A model generated the notes under the pieces. That model saw nothing but the letters and a program-made list of their open reading frames with translations. It made no database searches and had not been told where the DNA came from. 64,000 bases of DNA, from assembly GCA_963639765.1 (NCBI GenBank), contig CAVHXA010000001.1:122699-186698 (forward strand). The letters are read 5' to 3'. Below are positions 7,206 through 15,641 of this stretch, piece by piece. Position 1 is the first letter of the stretch. Each line of letters starts with the position of its first letter. The stretch is from CAVHXA01 sp963639765 (lineage in GTDB: Bacteria; Bacillota; Clostridia; Oscillospirales; Oscillospiraceae). The position numbers were made by a program, and so were the translations under genes.

Positions 7206-9158
7206 ATGAAAAAAAGATCGATTCGACTTTTTAGCCTGCTGCTTGTGCTGGTTATGGTCCTTGGACTGACAGCCTGTGGCAAGAATAAGAATGCCAATCC
7301 AAACGCCATTGATCTTGACGATTATTCCCTTGTGTATAAGGGTGCCCGTATCATGGAAGACGGCGACGGCAATGCTGCACTGGTCCTTACTCTGGACTTT
7401 ACCAACAACAGCAAGGAAGCTGCCTCCTATCTTCTTGTCATTGCCGAAGAAGCCGAGCAAAACGGTACCTTTCTCAACCAGGCCTGGGTATTCACCGACT
7501 ACGATGCCTATGAAATGATCACAGACGGGCAATACACCGATGTAGATCCCGGCGCCACCCTTGAAATCTGCTCTGCCTTTGTTCTGAACGACGAAAGCAC
7601 GCCTGTAGACATCACCTTCTCTCTGTGGTCCGGCAACAAAGAAGGCACCCTTACCGTTGATCCGACCACTGCCGCTGTTGATCACTCCGCCGACAGACCA
7701 GACGACGATTCCGACGACAACTCCGATGATGGATCCGATGACAGCTCCGAAGGAAAAACACTGCAGACCGATACTGACAAGCCCTCTGATCCTGCCGAAA
7801 CCGATACCCCCGAGGTAACGCAGGCAGACGATCCTCTGTTGAACTGGTGGAACGGAAGCTGGTACGGCTGGTGGTGCATGACAAGCTGCTCCGGCGACTA
7901 CGAAGAGCTTGAGGGCTATTGGTGGGACTGTGCCGGTGAAATTACCATTGGTGAAGACTATACCGGTCTGGTAGAGCTCTGGGACGAAGACGGAGCCCGC
8001 AACGAAAGCTACATCTGCTCTGCAGAGGTAACCCTCAATTCCTCCGGAACCGGTGAACACGGCACCATGTTCTCAGAATCCGGTTTCTTTATGGACGCTG
8101 AGCTTGCGCATGCCGACTGGATTGTAGATCCCGGCCTGTCTGTCTACGACAACATGATTATTATCGAAGGCTGGTACGAAGGCGAAGAGGGTGACTACGA
8201 TTACTCTGCCTATCTGCGCCCCTGGGGACAGGACTGGTCGGACATTGAGACCGACTCCCCCGACAATCTGCCCTACTATTACTACGACTGGTATCTGCCC
8301 CTGATTGAATCCGACGCCGATATGCCTGATGCAATCGGCGGTGAAATCTCTTCCGTCGATTCCGGCGGCTCCTCCGATCCCTCTGCAACCAGTGAACCGA
8401 CCGTGTCCGCTGAACCCGTTGCGGTTACCCGTGAGATTATGGATCGTGCAGTTCTTTCTCTCAAGCAGGACTTTGTCTTCTCTGATGTGGATCGTTCCGA
8501 TATCGTAGAGCTTCTCGGTACCGAAGGTGCTGTCCACGATTTCAGTGAGGATTATCACTGGTATTCATGGCAGGCGCCTGAAAACGTCATTCTCCTGGTT
8601 GGATTCGATGTAGAAAATGGCGAAGAGACCACGCTCACATCCTGGAGCGTCACACAGTGGGATGGGGCCGAATACGACGTAGAACCCGTGGCACTGGGAT
8701 CACGTCCTGAGGGGACCGGCGCTCTGGTTGAACAAAGCTATGTCCTTTCCGATTTCTTTGACAAATACACTTCCACAGTCAGCTTTACCATCCCTGAAGG
8801 CTCATGGTGTGTAGACGATGGCTTTGATTATAAGTTCCTGGTCTACAACAACCCAACCACCGATGATATTCCCTTCCATTGTCCATATATCAGCTTCCAG
8901 CTGTACGAAAGTGCCGAAAAAATTGACACCCATAAAGACGAATTTGAAAATCTGCAGGAACTCGGAACATGCACCATCGGCGGTGTGACCATGAACGCCC
9001 GCAGCTACAAATATGTCGGCATGGATCATCTGGAGTGTTATGGTCAGGTTCCCGGCGGCGGCTGGATCAGCATCTGTGTATTCTATACCTCCGCCTATAC
9101 CTCCGCCGACAACGGCACCGAGTGCGGCGACATTCTCAACAGTGTAAGCTTTTCCTGA
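7206..9158 (+). CDS. Large acidic lipoprotein with DUF5067-like N-terminal domain
   Basis: 650 residues. A K-K-R-S-I-R start, hydrophobic core and lipobox L-T-A-C (Cys24) mark an exported lipoprotein anchored to the outer face of the membrane. Residues about 35-155 look like the DUF5067 immunoglobulin-like fold (F-T-N-N-S-K-E-A-A-S followed by D-P-G-A-T-L-E). A Ser/Asp tract near residues 160-185 is a flexible linker, followed by a Trp/Tyr-rich middle domain (about 215-370), a Ser/Pro/Thr linker (about 380-400) and a C-terminal domain to residue 650. AGAAAGGAAG precedes the ATG. It is monocistronic, ending at a strong hairpin. The overall arrangement suggests a cell-surface binding or sensing protein; ligand unknown. 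Confidence 0.8.
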   Translation: MKKRSIRLFSLLLVLVMVLGLTACGKNKNANPNAIDLDDYSLVYKGARIMEDGDGNAALVLTLDFTNNSKEAASYLLVIAEEAEQNGTFLNQAWVFTDYDAYEMITDGQYTDVDPGATLEICSAFVLNDESTPVDITFSLWSGNKEGTLTVDPTTAAVDHSADRPDDDSDDNSDDGSDDSSEGKTLQTDTDKPSDPAETDTPEVTQADDPLLNWWNGSWYGWWCMTSCSGDYEELEGYWWDCAGEITIGEDYTGLVELWDEDGARNESYICSAEVTLNSSGTGEHGTMFSESGFFMDAELAHADWIVDPGLSVYDNMIIIEGWYEGEEGDYDYSAYLRPWGQDWSDIETDSPDNLPYYYYDWYLPLIESDADMPDAIGGEISSVDSGGSSDPSATSEPTVSAEPVAVTREIMDRAVLSLKQDFVFSDVDRSDIVELLGTEGAVHDFSEDYHWYSWQAPENVILLVGFDVENGEETTLTSWSVTQWDGAEYDVEPVALGSRPEGTGALVEQSYVLSDFFDKYTSTVSFTIPEGSWCVDDGFDYKFLVYNNPTTDDIPFHCPYISFQLYESAEKIDTHKDEFENLQELGTCTIGGVTMNARSYKYVGMDHLECYGQVPGGGWISICVFYTSAYTSADNGTECGDILNSVSFS

Positions 9159-9236
9159 TAAACACTTTCCATCCTGTAGGAATATTCCCGGGTATATCCT
9201 CGCAGATTTTCCGGACGACAGAAACAGCGCACCTTG

Positions 9237-9277
9237 TACAACAGACGGCAGCCGAATTTCGGCTGCCGTCTGTTGTA
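9237..9277. terminator. Bidirectional hairpin between lipoprotein and ATP synthase operon
   Basis: ACAGACGGCAGCCGA (9241-9255) and its exact complement (9259-9273) enclose a 3-base loop, and the stem extends by about four more pairs outward. It lies between two convergent transcripts. The T-run is short on both sides, so termination efficiency is uncertain. Confidence 0.75.
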
Positions 9278-9280
9278 TTA

Positions 9281-9412
9281 AGGCAATATCGCACAATTGT
9301 GTCTGTTGACTTTGAATTTTGCTTTCCCCGCAGATCTGCGAGGTTTTTTGCGCTTTTTGCAATAGAATTGTGATGTAAATTTCTCGACAATCCACCTGTC
9401 AAATGCTGCAGC
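9281..9412. repeat. Dispersed intergenic repeat, copy B
   Basis: Counterpart of copy A (6958-7082). It starts GGCAATATCGCACAATTGTG and ends CCTGTCAAATGCTG, and contains the internal palindrome GCAGATCTGC. It fills most of the gap 9159-9502 past the hairpin. Confidence 0.6.
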
Positions 9413-9502
9413 ATGGCCTTAAAACGTATCCGGTTTTTATCCAACAGAATCTGTCGGCCGTCGGGCAGGACGTGTACCGCCGGCAGTACGCAGTGACGAT
9501 CC

Positions 9503-9722
9503 TCAAATAAGGATGGTGATCTGATCGTCGCACACCTCAAGTACGCCGCCTTCGATTGGGTAAGACAGCATTTTGTCGCCCTGCCGATAGGAAATGATTC
9601 CTTTTTTCAATGCCGCAATCATGGGAGCTGATGCCCAGACTTCCGTCCAGAGCAGGAGCAGTTATGCTTTCGGTGTCAACCTGCAGCTGTCTGCCGGCCA
9701 TAGAGAGAACGCACAGTCTCAT
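9503..9722 (-). pseudogene. atpC: ATP synthase epsilon subunit, frameshifted and tail-less
   Basis: The epsilon subunit couples F1 rotation to the c-ring and in many bacteria inhibits hydrolysis through C-terminal helices. Reading starts at 9722 (ATGA overlap with the atpD stop) as M-R-L-C-V-L-S-M-A-G, then T-E-S-I-T-A-P-A-L-D-G-S-L-G-I. There the frame is lost: the conserved continuation A-P-M-I-A-A-L-K-K-G-I-I-S-Y and E-G-G-V-L-E-V is in another frame, reached as if about 11 bases encoding the usual L-P-G-H were deleted near 9630. Read on in frame one it ends at 9537. If repaired, the protein would be about 76 residues and stop right after the beta sandwich, without the helical tail. Either a real inactivation, a recoded gene (an A6 run lies just downstream) or an assembly error. 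Confidence 0.8.
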
Positions 9723-11110
9723 ACCACAGCCTCTTTTGCCTTTTTGAATACGTCGTCTATCGTCCCAGACAGTAAAAATGCGGATTCGGGAATATTATCA
9801 CAGTCGCCGCCCAGGATGGCCTGAAAACCGTGGATCGTGTCCTCGAGGCGGACAAATCTGCCCGGCACCCCGCTAAAGCTCTCAGCTACATGGAATGGCT
9901 GAGACATAAAGCGCTGCACCCTGCGGGCACGGTTTACTGTGGCCTTGTCCTCAGCAGAAAGCTCGTCCATACCCAGAATTGCCACGATATCCTGCAGATC
10001 TGCATAGTTTTGCAGAATTGCCTGCACAGCCTGCGCTGTTTCATAATGCTCTTTTCCTACAATTTCGGGGCTGAGAATGCGTGAGGAGGATTCCAGCGGA
10101 TCTACCGCCGGATAAATGCCAAGCTCAACGATATCTCTTGACAGAACGGTTGTGGCATCCAGATGGGTAAATGTGGTTGCAGTGGCTGGGTCGGTCAGAT
10201 CGTCTGCCGGTACATAAACTGCCTGCACCGATGTGATGGAACCGTTTTTTGTTGAGACGATACGTTCCTGCAGCCTTCCCATTTCAGTGGCCAGCGTGGG
10301 CTGGTAGCCCACTGCAGAAGGCATGCGTCCAAGCAGTGCCGAAACCTCTGAGCCAGCCTGCGTAAACCGAAAGATATTATCCATGAACAGCAGTACATCC
10401 TGATGCTGCTCCTCGCGAAAATATTCCGCCAAGGTCAGACCGACCAGCGGAACGCGCAGCCGTGCACCGGGCGGCTCATTCATCTGGCCAAAAACCAGAG
10501 CCGTTTTATTGATAACACCGGATTCGTTCATTTCGTTCCAGAGATCGTTTCCCTCTCGGCTTCGCTCTCCGACACCGGCAAAAACAGAATATCCGTTGTG
10601 CTCGTGTGCAATATTTCGAATGAGCTCCATAATCAGAACGGTCTTTCCAACGCCGGCACCGCCAAACAGACCGATCTTTCCGCCCTTGGCATAGGGTGTC
10701 ATGAGGTCGATAACCTTGATGCCCGTTTCGAGCATCTGCGTTGCAGGGACGATCTGTGTAAAGTCTGGTGCGGAATGGTGAATCGGATAGGTTTTTTCAG
10801 CCTCGATCGGACCCTTGTTATCAATGGGCTGGCCGATGACATTCATCATCCGACCCAATGTCTTTTCTCCAACCGGAATGTGGATACAACCGCCGGTGTC
10901 TTCGACCTGCATGCCTCTTGACAGGCCGTCTGTAGAAAACAGCGAAATGCAGCGCACGGTTTTTCCACCGAGGTGCTGTAGCACCTCCATTACAATTGTA
11001 CGTTCGCCGCTGCTGATCCGCACTGCGCTGTAAATTTCGGGCAACGGTCCCTGGGCAAAATAGATATCCACCACGGGGCCGATAATTTTTGTAATGACGC
11101 CCTTTGTCAT
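9719..11110 (-). CDS. atpD: F1 ATP synthase beta subunit
   Basis: 463 residues, normal length. Catalytic subunit of F1. The Walker A motif G-G-A-G-V-G-K-T is near residue 155, followed by E-R-S-R-E-G-N-D-L-W and the family signature Q-A-G-S-E-V-S-A-L-L-G-R-M-P-S. L-F-M-D-N-I-F-R-F is the Walker B strand. Its start overlaps the atpG stop by four bases (ATGA) and its stop overlaps the epsilon start in the same way, so the F1 genes of this operon are translated as a coupled block. No anomaly was seen in catalytic residues. Confidence 0.97.
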   Translation of the reverse strand: MTKGVITKIIGPVVDIYFAQGPLPEIYSAVRISSGERTIVMEVLQHLGGKTVRCISLFSTDGLSRGMQVEDTGGCIHIPVGEKTLGRMMNVIGQPIDNKGPIEAEKTYPIHHSAPDFTQIVPATQMLETGIKVIDLMTPYAKGGKIGLFGGAGVGKTVLIMELIRNIAHEHNGYSVFAGVGERSREGNDLWNEMNESGVINKTALVFGQMNEPPGARLRVPLVGLTLAEYFREEQHQDVLLFMDNIFRFTQAGSEVSALLGRMPSAVGYQPTLATEMGRLQERIVSTKNGSITSVQAVYVPADDLTDPATATTFTHLDATTVLSRDIVELGIYPAVDPLESSSRILSPEIVGKEHYETAQAVQAILQNYADLQDIVAILGMDELSAEDKATVNRARRVQRFMSQPFHVAESFSGVPGRFVRLEDTIHGFQAILGGDCDNIPESAFLLSGTIDDVFKKAKEAVV

Positions 11111-11946
11111 GTGGTTTCGTCCTCCTGCAATGACGCACTTGCTATTTCAATTACCTGTGTAGTTACGGCACTTTGCCGCATTCGGTTCATTTTTAGTGAC
11201 AGCTTCTCCAGCATTGCGGCAGAATTGTCCGCAGCCGTACGCATGGTCATCATCATTGAGCCCAGCGAACCTGCTGCAGCTGCCAGTAGCTTTTCATATA
11301 CCTGTGCGCACAGACATCGCTCGAGCAGAGCCTGTTCAAGGGCGGCACGATTCGGGACAAACAGATAATCTTCAAAACCGTCTGCCTGTGCGATGTCTTC
11401 GCAAGCATCCGGAAGAAAACGCTCGCAGATCGGGGTTTGGGTTATGACATTTTTAAACTGCTGATAGACAAACAAAATCTCGTCTGCCTCTCCGTTCCGG
11501 AACATTTCTGCAAGTTTCTTTGACAGAACATCCGCCTGCTCCCATTGGGGAATGTCCGGCAGCGAGAACGGCTCAAACGGGATGTCTGTAATATTTTCCT
11601 GCCCCCATTTTCCGCACATTATCACCTTCCACGGCAATGTCTGCTGATCAATCCGGCTGCGCAGACAGCGTATCACCTGAAGGTTATAATCGCCGCAAAG
11701 GCCGCGATTTGCAGTGAGCACGACATAGCATACCGACCGAATCTGACGATCCGGTTCCAGCTTGATCCCGGGATTGCCAAGCGCAGCCTGCAGACGCCGG
11801 CACTGGACCTGATAGTCTGCAAAAGCGCTGTATTGTGCCAGTGCACGGTTATATTTGGAGACCGAGACCATTTTCATGGCCTGCGTCATCTGCTGTGTAC
11901 CGGTAATGCTCTTGATACGGCGCTTGAGTTCACGCATGGTACTCAT
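11107..11946 (-). CDS. atpG: F1 ATP synthase gamma subunit
   Basis: 279 residues. The rotor shaft of F1. The N-terminal helix M-R-E-L-K-R-R-I-K-S-I and T-Q-Q-M-T-Q-A-M-K-M-V-S are the family signature, and the C-terminal helix contains M-K-N/M-A-A-D-N-S-A/L-x-L-N-R-x-R-Q-type residues that match the conserved end (T-A-A-D-N-S, K-M-N-R-M-R-Q). Central T-A-N-R-G-L-C-G-D-Y-N is the usual Rossmann-like segment. The start at 11946 overlaps the stop of the alpha fusion by ATGA; the ORF could extend 10 codons upstream but inside the preceding gene and without a ribosome site. Confidence 0.95.
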   Translation of the reverse strand: MSTMRELKRRIKSITGTQQMTQAMKMVSVSKYNRALAQYSAFADYQVQCRRLQAALGNPGIKLEPDRQIRSVCYVVLTANRGLCGDYNLQVIRCLRSRIDQQTLPWKVIMCGKWGQENITDIPFEPFSLPDIPQWEQADVLSKKLAEMFRNGEADEILFVYQQFKNVITQTPICERFLPDACEDIAQADGFEDYLFVPNRAALEQALLERCLCAQVYEKLLAAAAGSLGSMMMTMRTAADNSAAMLEKLSLKMNRMRQSAVTTQVIEIASASLQEDETT

Positions 11947-14204
11947 GCCGCATCCCCGCTTTTCCACCTGCTGCAAAAGGCAGCAATCTGTTCACGAAGC
12001 TGCTGCTGAAGCTCTGCCGACATCTTTCCGGAAATCTGATTCAGGAGCTCCGGACAATCGGTTTCGAAACAGCTCAACAAAGCCGATTCAAACGCAGCCA
12101 TATCCTCGAGTGCAATATTGTCGGCATATCCGTTGGAAACGGCGAAAATAATCAGTACCTGCTCGTTTATGGGCAGCGGCTCATAACGCGGCTGCTTTAA
12201 GACAGCCGTCATACGGTCGCCAAGCGCCAGTGTGGCCTTGGTAGAAGCATCCAGATCTGAGCCAAACTGCGAGAAAGACTGAAGCTCCCGATATTGGGCC
12301 AGATTCATACGAAGCTGCCCGGCCACCTGCTTCATTGCTCCCGTTTGTGCCGCTCCACCCACTCGTGATACCGAAAGGCCTACATTCACCGCCGGACGAA
12401 CACCCTCGTGGAAGAGATCGGCATCGAGGAAAATCTGACCGTCGGTGATGGAAATCACGTTTGTCGGGATATAGGCAGAGATATCTCCGGCCTGTGTTTC
12501 GATAATTGGAAGTGCCGTCATCGAACCGCCGCCGGCTTCATCGCTCAATCGGGCGCTGCGCTCAAGCAGACGCGAATGCAAATAGAATACGTCCCCCGGG
12601 TAGGCCTCACGGCCGGATGGGCGATGCAGAAGCAGCGACAGCTCACGATAAGCCACCGCATGCTTGCTCAGGTCATCATAGACAATCAGAACATCTCTGC
12701 CCTGATACATAAAATATTCGCCCATGGCCGCACCGGAATAAGGTGCAATATACTGCATCGGGGCCGAATCGTTTGCATCGGCACTGAGAATGATCGTATA
12801 GCTTAGTGCATCGTATTTCTTCAGCGTATCACGAATACCGGCCACTGTGGTTTCCTTCTGACCAATGGCTACATAAATGCAAATGACATTTTTCCCTTTT
12901 TGATTCAGGATTGTATCTACAGCAATAGCTGTTTTTCCGCTTTGACGGTCTCCGATAATCAGCTCGCGCTGTCCTTTTCCGATTGGCACCAGTGCGTCGA
13001 TTGCAACAAGGCCGGTTTCCAGCGGTTCGTTCACGGATTTGCGGTCGAGGATTGCAGGGGCTGCGCATTCAATGGGACGATATCCGCTGGCATGAATTTC
13101 GCCTCGACCGTCAATCGGTTGCCCCATTGCATTGACGACACGTCCCAGATAGGCTTCGCCTACAGGTACACTCATCACGCGTCCAATGCGTCGTACACGT
13201 TCGCCCTCCTGCAGCTTTTCGTAGGATCCAAATACTACGCAGGCAATGCGACTGTCTTCGATGTCCAGAACCATGCCGGTTTCGCCGCAGTTGAATTCTA
13301 CCAGTTCGCCGTACATGATGTCTGCCAGGCCATCCATATAGCAGATGCCATCGCTCACGCTCAGCACACGTCCGAGCTGATATTCGTCGATTTCGTTTGA
13401 TAAGCCCTGTATATAACGACGCAGACTGCCCATCGCAGCTTCATAATGATCCGCTTCGCAGCCCGGATCCAAGCTGTCGGCATGGCTAAGCCGATAGAGA
13501 TAGTTTGCAACCGTGCTGTCAAAAACCGTGTCTCCGATACGCAGGCGAAGTCCTCCGATCAGGCTCTGGTCTACACGTACCCAAAAAGAGGATTTTCCGC
13601 CAAGCTGTTCGAGCAGACGATCTGTTGCGCTGCGCAGTTTTTCAACCAGCTCCGGTGCCAGTTCAAAGGCAGATGTTACTGTAACGTAAAGCACATCATG
13701 CTTGAGCAGATAAACAACATCGCCCGGACTTGTAGCAGCGTGCCTCAAAATCTCATCGACAATCTGCGGCTCCTGCGCGCGAAATCGTGAAACATACGGC
13801 TCTTGCGAAAAAAGTTTCTCTGCCTCTCCGGCCAGCTTGGCCAGATAGCTTTTTTGAACACGACCAATCATGCTGTCGGTATAGTGTCGATGGTCCTCTG
13901 CCAGCCGTTCGGCCGCCTGCTGCCTTGCCCGGTCAGACATCTGCCGGCAGGCAAGCTGCTCTCTTGTGTGTATGTCGTCGATGCGGCCCGCGATCTCGCT
14001 GGACCTTTGCATGTACTCCTGCTTTTGTTGAGCAAGAAGCTGCTGTGTCTGCTCTGCCTGATTCCGGCCCTCTTGTGCGGCCTGCAGACCGCTGCTGACC
14101 TCGTCTTTGTGCTTTTGGATCAGCCTTTTCGCTGTACGTCGGCCAGCAAAACACAGTACCGCTGCCAGAATGGCAAAGTTGAGAAAGCTGTATACCAGTT
14201 GCAT
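11943..14204 (-). CDS. Fused b'-like stalk / delta C-terminal domain / alpha subunit of ATP synthase
   Basis: A single uninterrupted 753-residue frame. Residues 3-20 are one membrane helix (V-Y-S-F-L-N-F-A-I-L), about 25-130 a polar coiled coil as in b or b' stalk subunits, about 165-241 the C-terminal domain of delta/OSCP (V-T-V-T-S-A-F-E-L and V-D-Q-S-L-I-G-G-L-R-L-R-I-G-D), and about 258-753 a full alpha subunit with Walker A G-D-R-Q-S-G-K-T at 418-425. There is no room for the roughly 105-residue helical N-terminal domain of delta. No separate delta or alpha gene occurs in the operon. GAGGAGGAAGC precedes the start, which overlaps the atpF stop by one base; I see no ribosome site for an internal alpha start (a Met at residue 258 lacks one). 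Mycobacterial AtpFH is a b-delta fusion and the alternate Na+-ATPase B subunit is a b-delta-like protein; joining alpha as well is something I do not recall. Confidence 0.93.
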   Translation of the reverse strand: MQLVYSFLNFAILAAVLCFAGRRTAKRLIQKHKDEVSSGLQAAQEGRNQAEQTQQLLAQQKQEYMQRSSEIAGRIDDIHTREQLACRQMSDRARQQAAERLAEDHRHYTDSMIGRVQKSYLAKLAGEAEKLFSQEPYVSRFRAQEPQIVDEILRHAATSPGDVVYLLKHDVLYVTVTSAFELAPELVEKLRSATDRLLEQLGGKSSFWVRVDQSLIGGLRLRIGDTVFDSTVANYLYRLSHADSLDPGCEADHYEAAMGSLRRYIQGLSNEIDEYQLGRVLSVSDGICYMDGLADIMYGELVEFNCGETGMVLDIEDSRIACVVFGSYEKLQEGERVRRIGRVMSVPVGEAYLGRVVNAMGQPIDGRGEIHASGYRPIECAAPAILDRKSVNEPLETGLVAIDALVPIGKGQRELIIGDRQSGKTAIAVDTILNQKGKNVICIYVAIGQKETTVAGIRDTLKKYDALSYTIILSADANDSAPMQYIAPYSGAAMGEYFMYQGRDVLIVYDDLSKHAVAYRELSLLLHRPSGREAYPGDVFYLHSRLLERSARLSDEAGGGSMTALPIIETQAGDISAYIPTNVISITDGQIFLDADLFHEGVRPAVNVGLSVSRVGGAAQTGAMKQVAGQLRMNLAQYRELQSFSQFGSDLDASTKATLALGDRMTAVLKQPRYEPLPINEQVLIIFAVSNGYADNIALEDMAAFESALLSCFETDCPELLNQISGKMSAELQQQLREQIAAFCSRWKSGDAA

Positions 14205-14641
14205 TATGCTTCCTCCTCTTCGTGACCTGCACCCAGCTGTCGTGCCAGAAAGGCAAGCATCTGTGGAGTAGCGGCATCAAGATGCTGCATCAGCTCCGCT
14301 TCTTCGATCTGCATCTCAGCCTTCAACCGCTCACGTTCGGCTGCAGCCTCGGCCTCCGCCCGCTCAAAGGCTTGCTCCTGCACTACAGCAACAGCGTTTT
14401 GCATGTCTATTTCAGCCAGCTGCAGCTGTGCGCTCAGATTCTGCAGCTGCGCTTCATAATCCCGCATTTGGGCCTCAAGCGCATCCCGTGCGGCCTTTCC
14501 TGCGGCAATTCCTTCTTTAATCTGCTCGTCACGAGACCGCATAAAGCTCCGCAGCGGCCTGTACAGCAACAGGTTCAGCAGAACCATTGTGATGAGAAAG
14601 TTGATCACAGTCCAGATCAGCACCGAAAAGTCGATGCTCAT
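14204..14641 (-). CDS. atpF: FO ATP synthase b subunit
   Basis: 145 residues. One N-terminal membrane helix (L-I-W-T-V-I-N-F-L-I-T-M-V-L-L, residues 8-26) followed by a long charged coiled coil rich in Glu, Ala and Gln, ending G-A-G-H-E-E-E-E-A. This is the plain b subunit that would pair with the b'-like segment at the N-terminus of the next gene to form the peripheral stalk. It is slightly shorter than the usual 155-165 residues. CAGGAGGAAC precedes the ATG at 14641; the stop codon TAA shares one base with the start of the fusion gene. Confidence 0.9.
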   Translation of the reverse strand: MSIDFSVLIWTVINFLITMVLLNLLLYRPLRSFMRSRDEQIKEGIAAGKAARDALEAQMRDYEAQLQNLSAQLQLAEIDMQNAVAVVQEQAFERAEAEAAAERERLKAEMQIEEAELMQHLDAATPQMLAFLARQLGAGHEEEEA

Positions 14642-14659
14642 GGTTGTTCCTCCTGAAGG

Positions 14660-14878
14660 TTAGATTTTTTGTACCAGCATGAAAGCAATCAAAAGGCCGT
14701 AGATGGTCAAAGCCTCCATAAGAGCCATAGCAATAATCAGCGTGGAACGAATCTGTCCGGCCATTTCGGGCTGACGGGCAATGCTTTCCATAGCGGCCTT
14801 TGCGGTGATTCCCTGGGCAATAGCAGGTGCAATGGTGCTGCCCATGATTGCAAGAGCAGCGGCAAACGCGGTAGTCAT
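14660..14878 (-). CDS. atpE: FO ATP synthase c subunit
   Basis: 72 residues, two membrane helices joined by the polar loop A-R-Q-P-E. It forms the rotor ring. The ion-binding carboxylate is Glu in A-L-M-E-A-L-T-I-Y-G. Compared with the Ilyobacter Na+ ring, Gln (in I-A-Q-G-I) and the Tyr five residues past the Glu are kept, but the Ser-Thr after the Glu is replaced by Ala-Leu, so the full Na+ ligand set is missing and H+ is more likely. AAGGAG stands nine or so bases before the ATG. Identity is certain; ion specificity is inference. Confidence 0.95.
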   Translation of the reverse strand: MTTAFAAALAIMGSTIAPAIAQGITAKAAMESIARQPEMAGQIRSTLIIAMALMEALTIYGLLIAFMLVQKI

Positions 14879-14955
14879 AATGATACACTCCTTTTTTTGA
14901 TGCAGCAGAACGGTCTGTGGTGCGCAGCTGCTGCCATGATGCTTTGTTTGTTGAA

Positions 14956-15627
14956 TTACTCCTCGAGGGTGGTAGACTCATCGATGTAGATTGCAGAAAG
15001 CATTGTGAATACGATGGCCTGGATGCTGCAGAACAGCAGGCTCATAGTCATCATCAAAATGGGCGGTCCGACCGGAAATAACTCATACAGCTGCTCTGTT
15101 ACAGATTCTTCACCAAAAATATTGCCATACAGACGCAGTGCCAGTGACAAAGGCCGAACCAGCTCGTCGATGATAATGAACGGCAACATGATGACAACAG
15201 GTCGAAAAAAATGCTTGAGGTAAGCCTTGATGCCGACAACGCGGATTCCGCAGATAATCACCGCGCAGAATACGACAATGCCAAGCCCTGCCGTTACAGA
15301 CAATGACGATGTGGGTGCCTGGAATCCCGGAATCTCACCCGCCCCCGGAAGCAAACCGGAAAAATTACACACGATGATAAAGATGAACATGGTTGCAAAA
15401 AAGGCAAAAAAACGGTTAGTCTTTTCACTTCCCATGAGCCCGGAGATAAAATGGTCCAGAGCGCCTATCGCCATCTCCATGAGGTTCTGCAGGCCGGCCG
15501 GCTGCTGCTTGAGTTTGTGTGTGGCCGCAACAGAAACCAGAACCAGCACAAGCATAATGCCCCACATGGTGGTGACTTCTGCAGTTACATTCAGGCCAAA
15601 AATGCGGAACAAAACCTGATCCTCCAA
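14956..15627 (-). CDS. atpB: FO ATP synthase a subunit
   Basis: 223 residues with five or six membrane helices. The essential arginine is in S-L-A-L-R-L-Y-G-N-I-F-G-E-E, and F-S-G-L-L-P-G and the helix after it are typical. I choose a TTG start at 15627: AAGGAGG sits eight bases upstream and overlaps the stop of the preceding gene, whereas the long frame running to 15771 lies inside that gene and has no family similarity. The protein would read M-E-D-Q-V-L-F-R-I-F-G-L-N. It forms the proton channel with the c ring. Confidence 0.93.
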   Translation of the reverse strand: MEDQVLFRIFGLNVTAEVTTMWGIMLVLVLVSVAATHKLKQQPAGLQNLMEMAIGALDHFISGLMGSEKTNRFFAFFATMFIFIIVCNFSGLLPGAGEIPGFQAPTSSLSVTAGLGIVVFCAVIICGIRVVGIKAYLKHFFRPVVIMLPFIIIDELVRPLSLALRLYGNIFGEESVTEQLYELFPVGPPILMMTMSLLFCSIQAIVFTMLSAIYIDESTTLEE

Positions 15628-15641
15628 ATAGATATCCCTCC

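Noticed and set aside
7116..8060. Long reverse-strand frame inside the lipoprotein gene
   Set aside because: It mirrors the coding frame, is rich in Gly/Val as expected of an antisense shadow, and has no ribosome site.
13380..13440. Internal ribosome site for a free alpha subunit
   Set aside because: The Met at residue 258 of the fusion is preceded by GAAGCTGCG only; no AGGAGG-like sequence lies at a useful distance.
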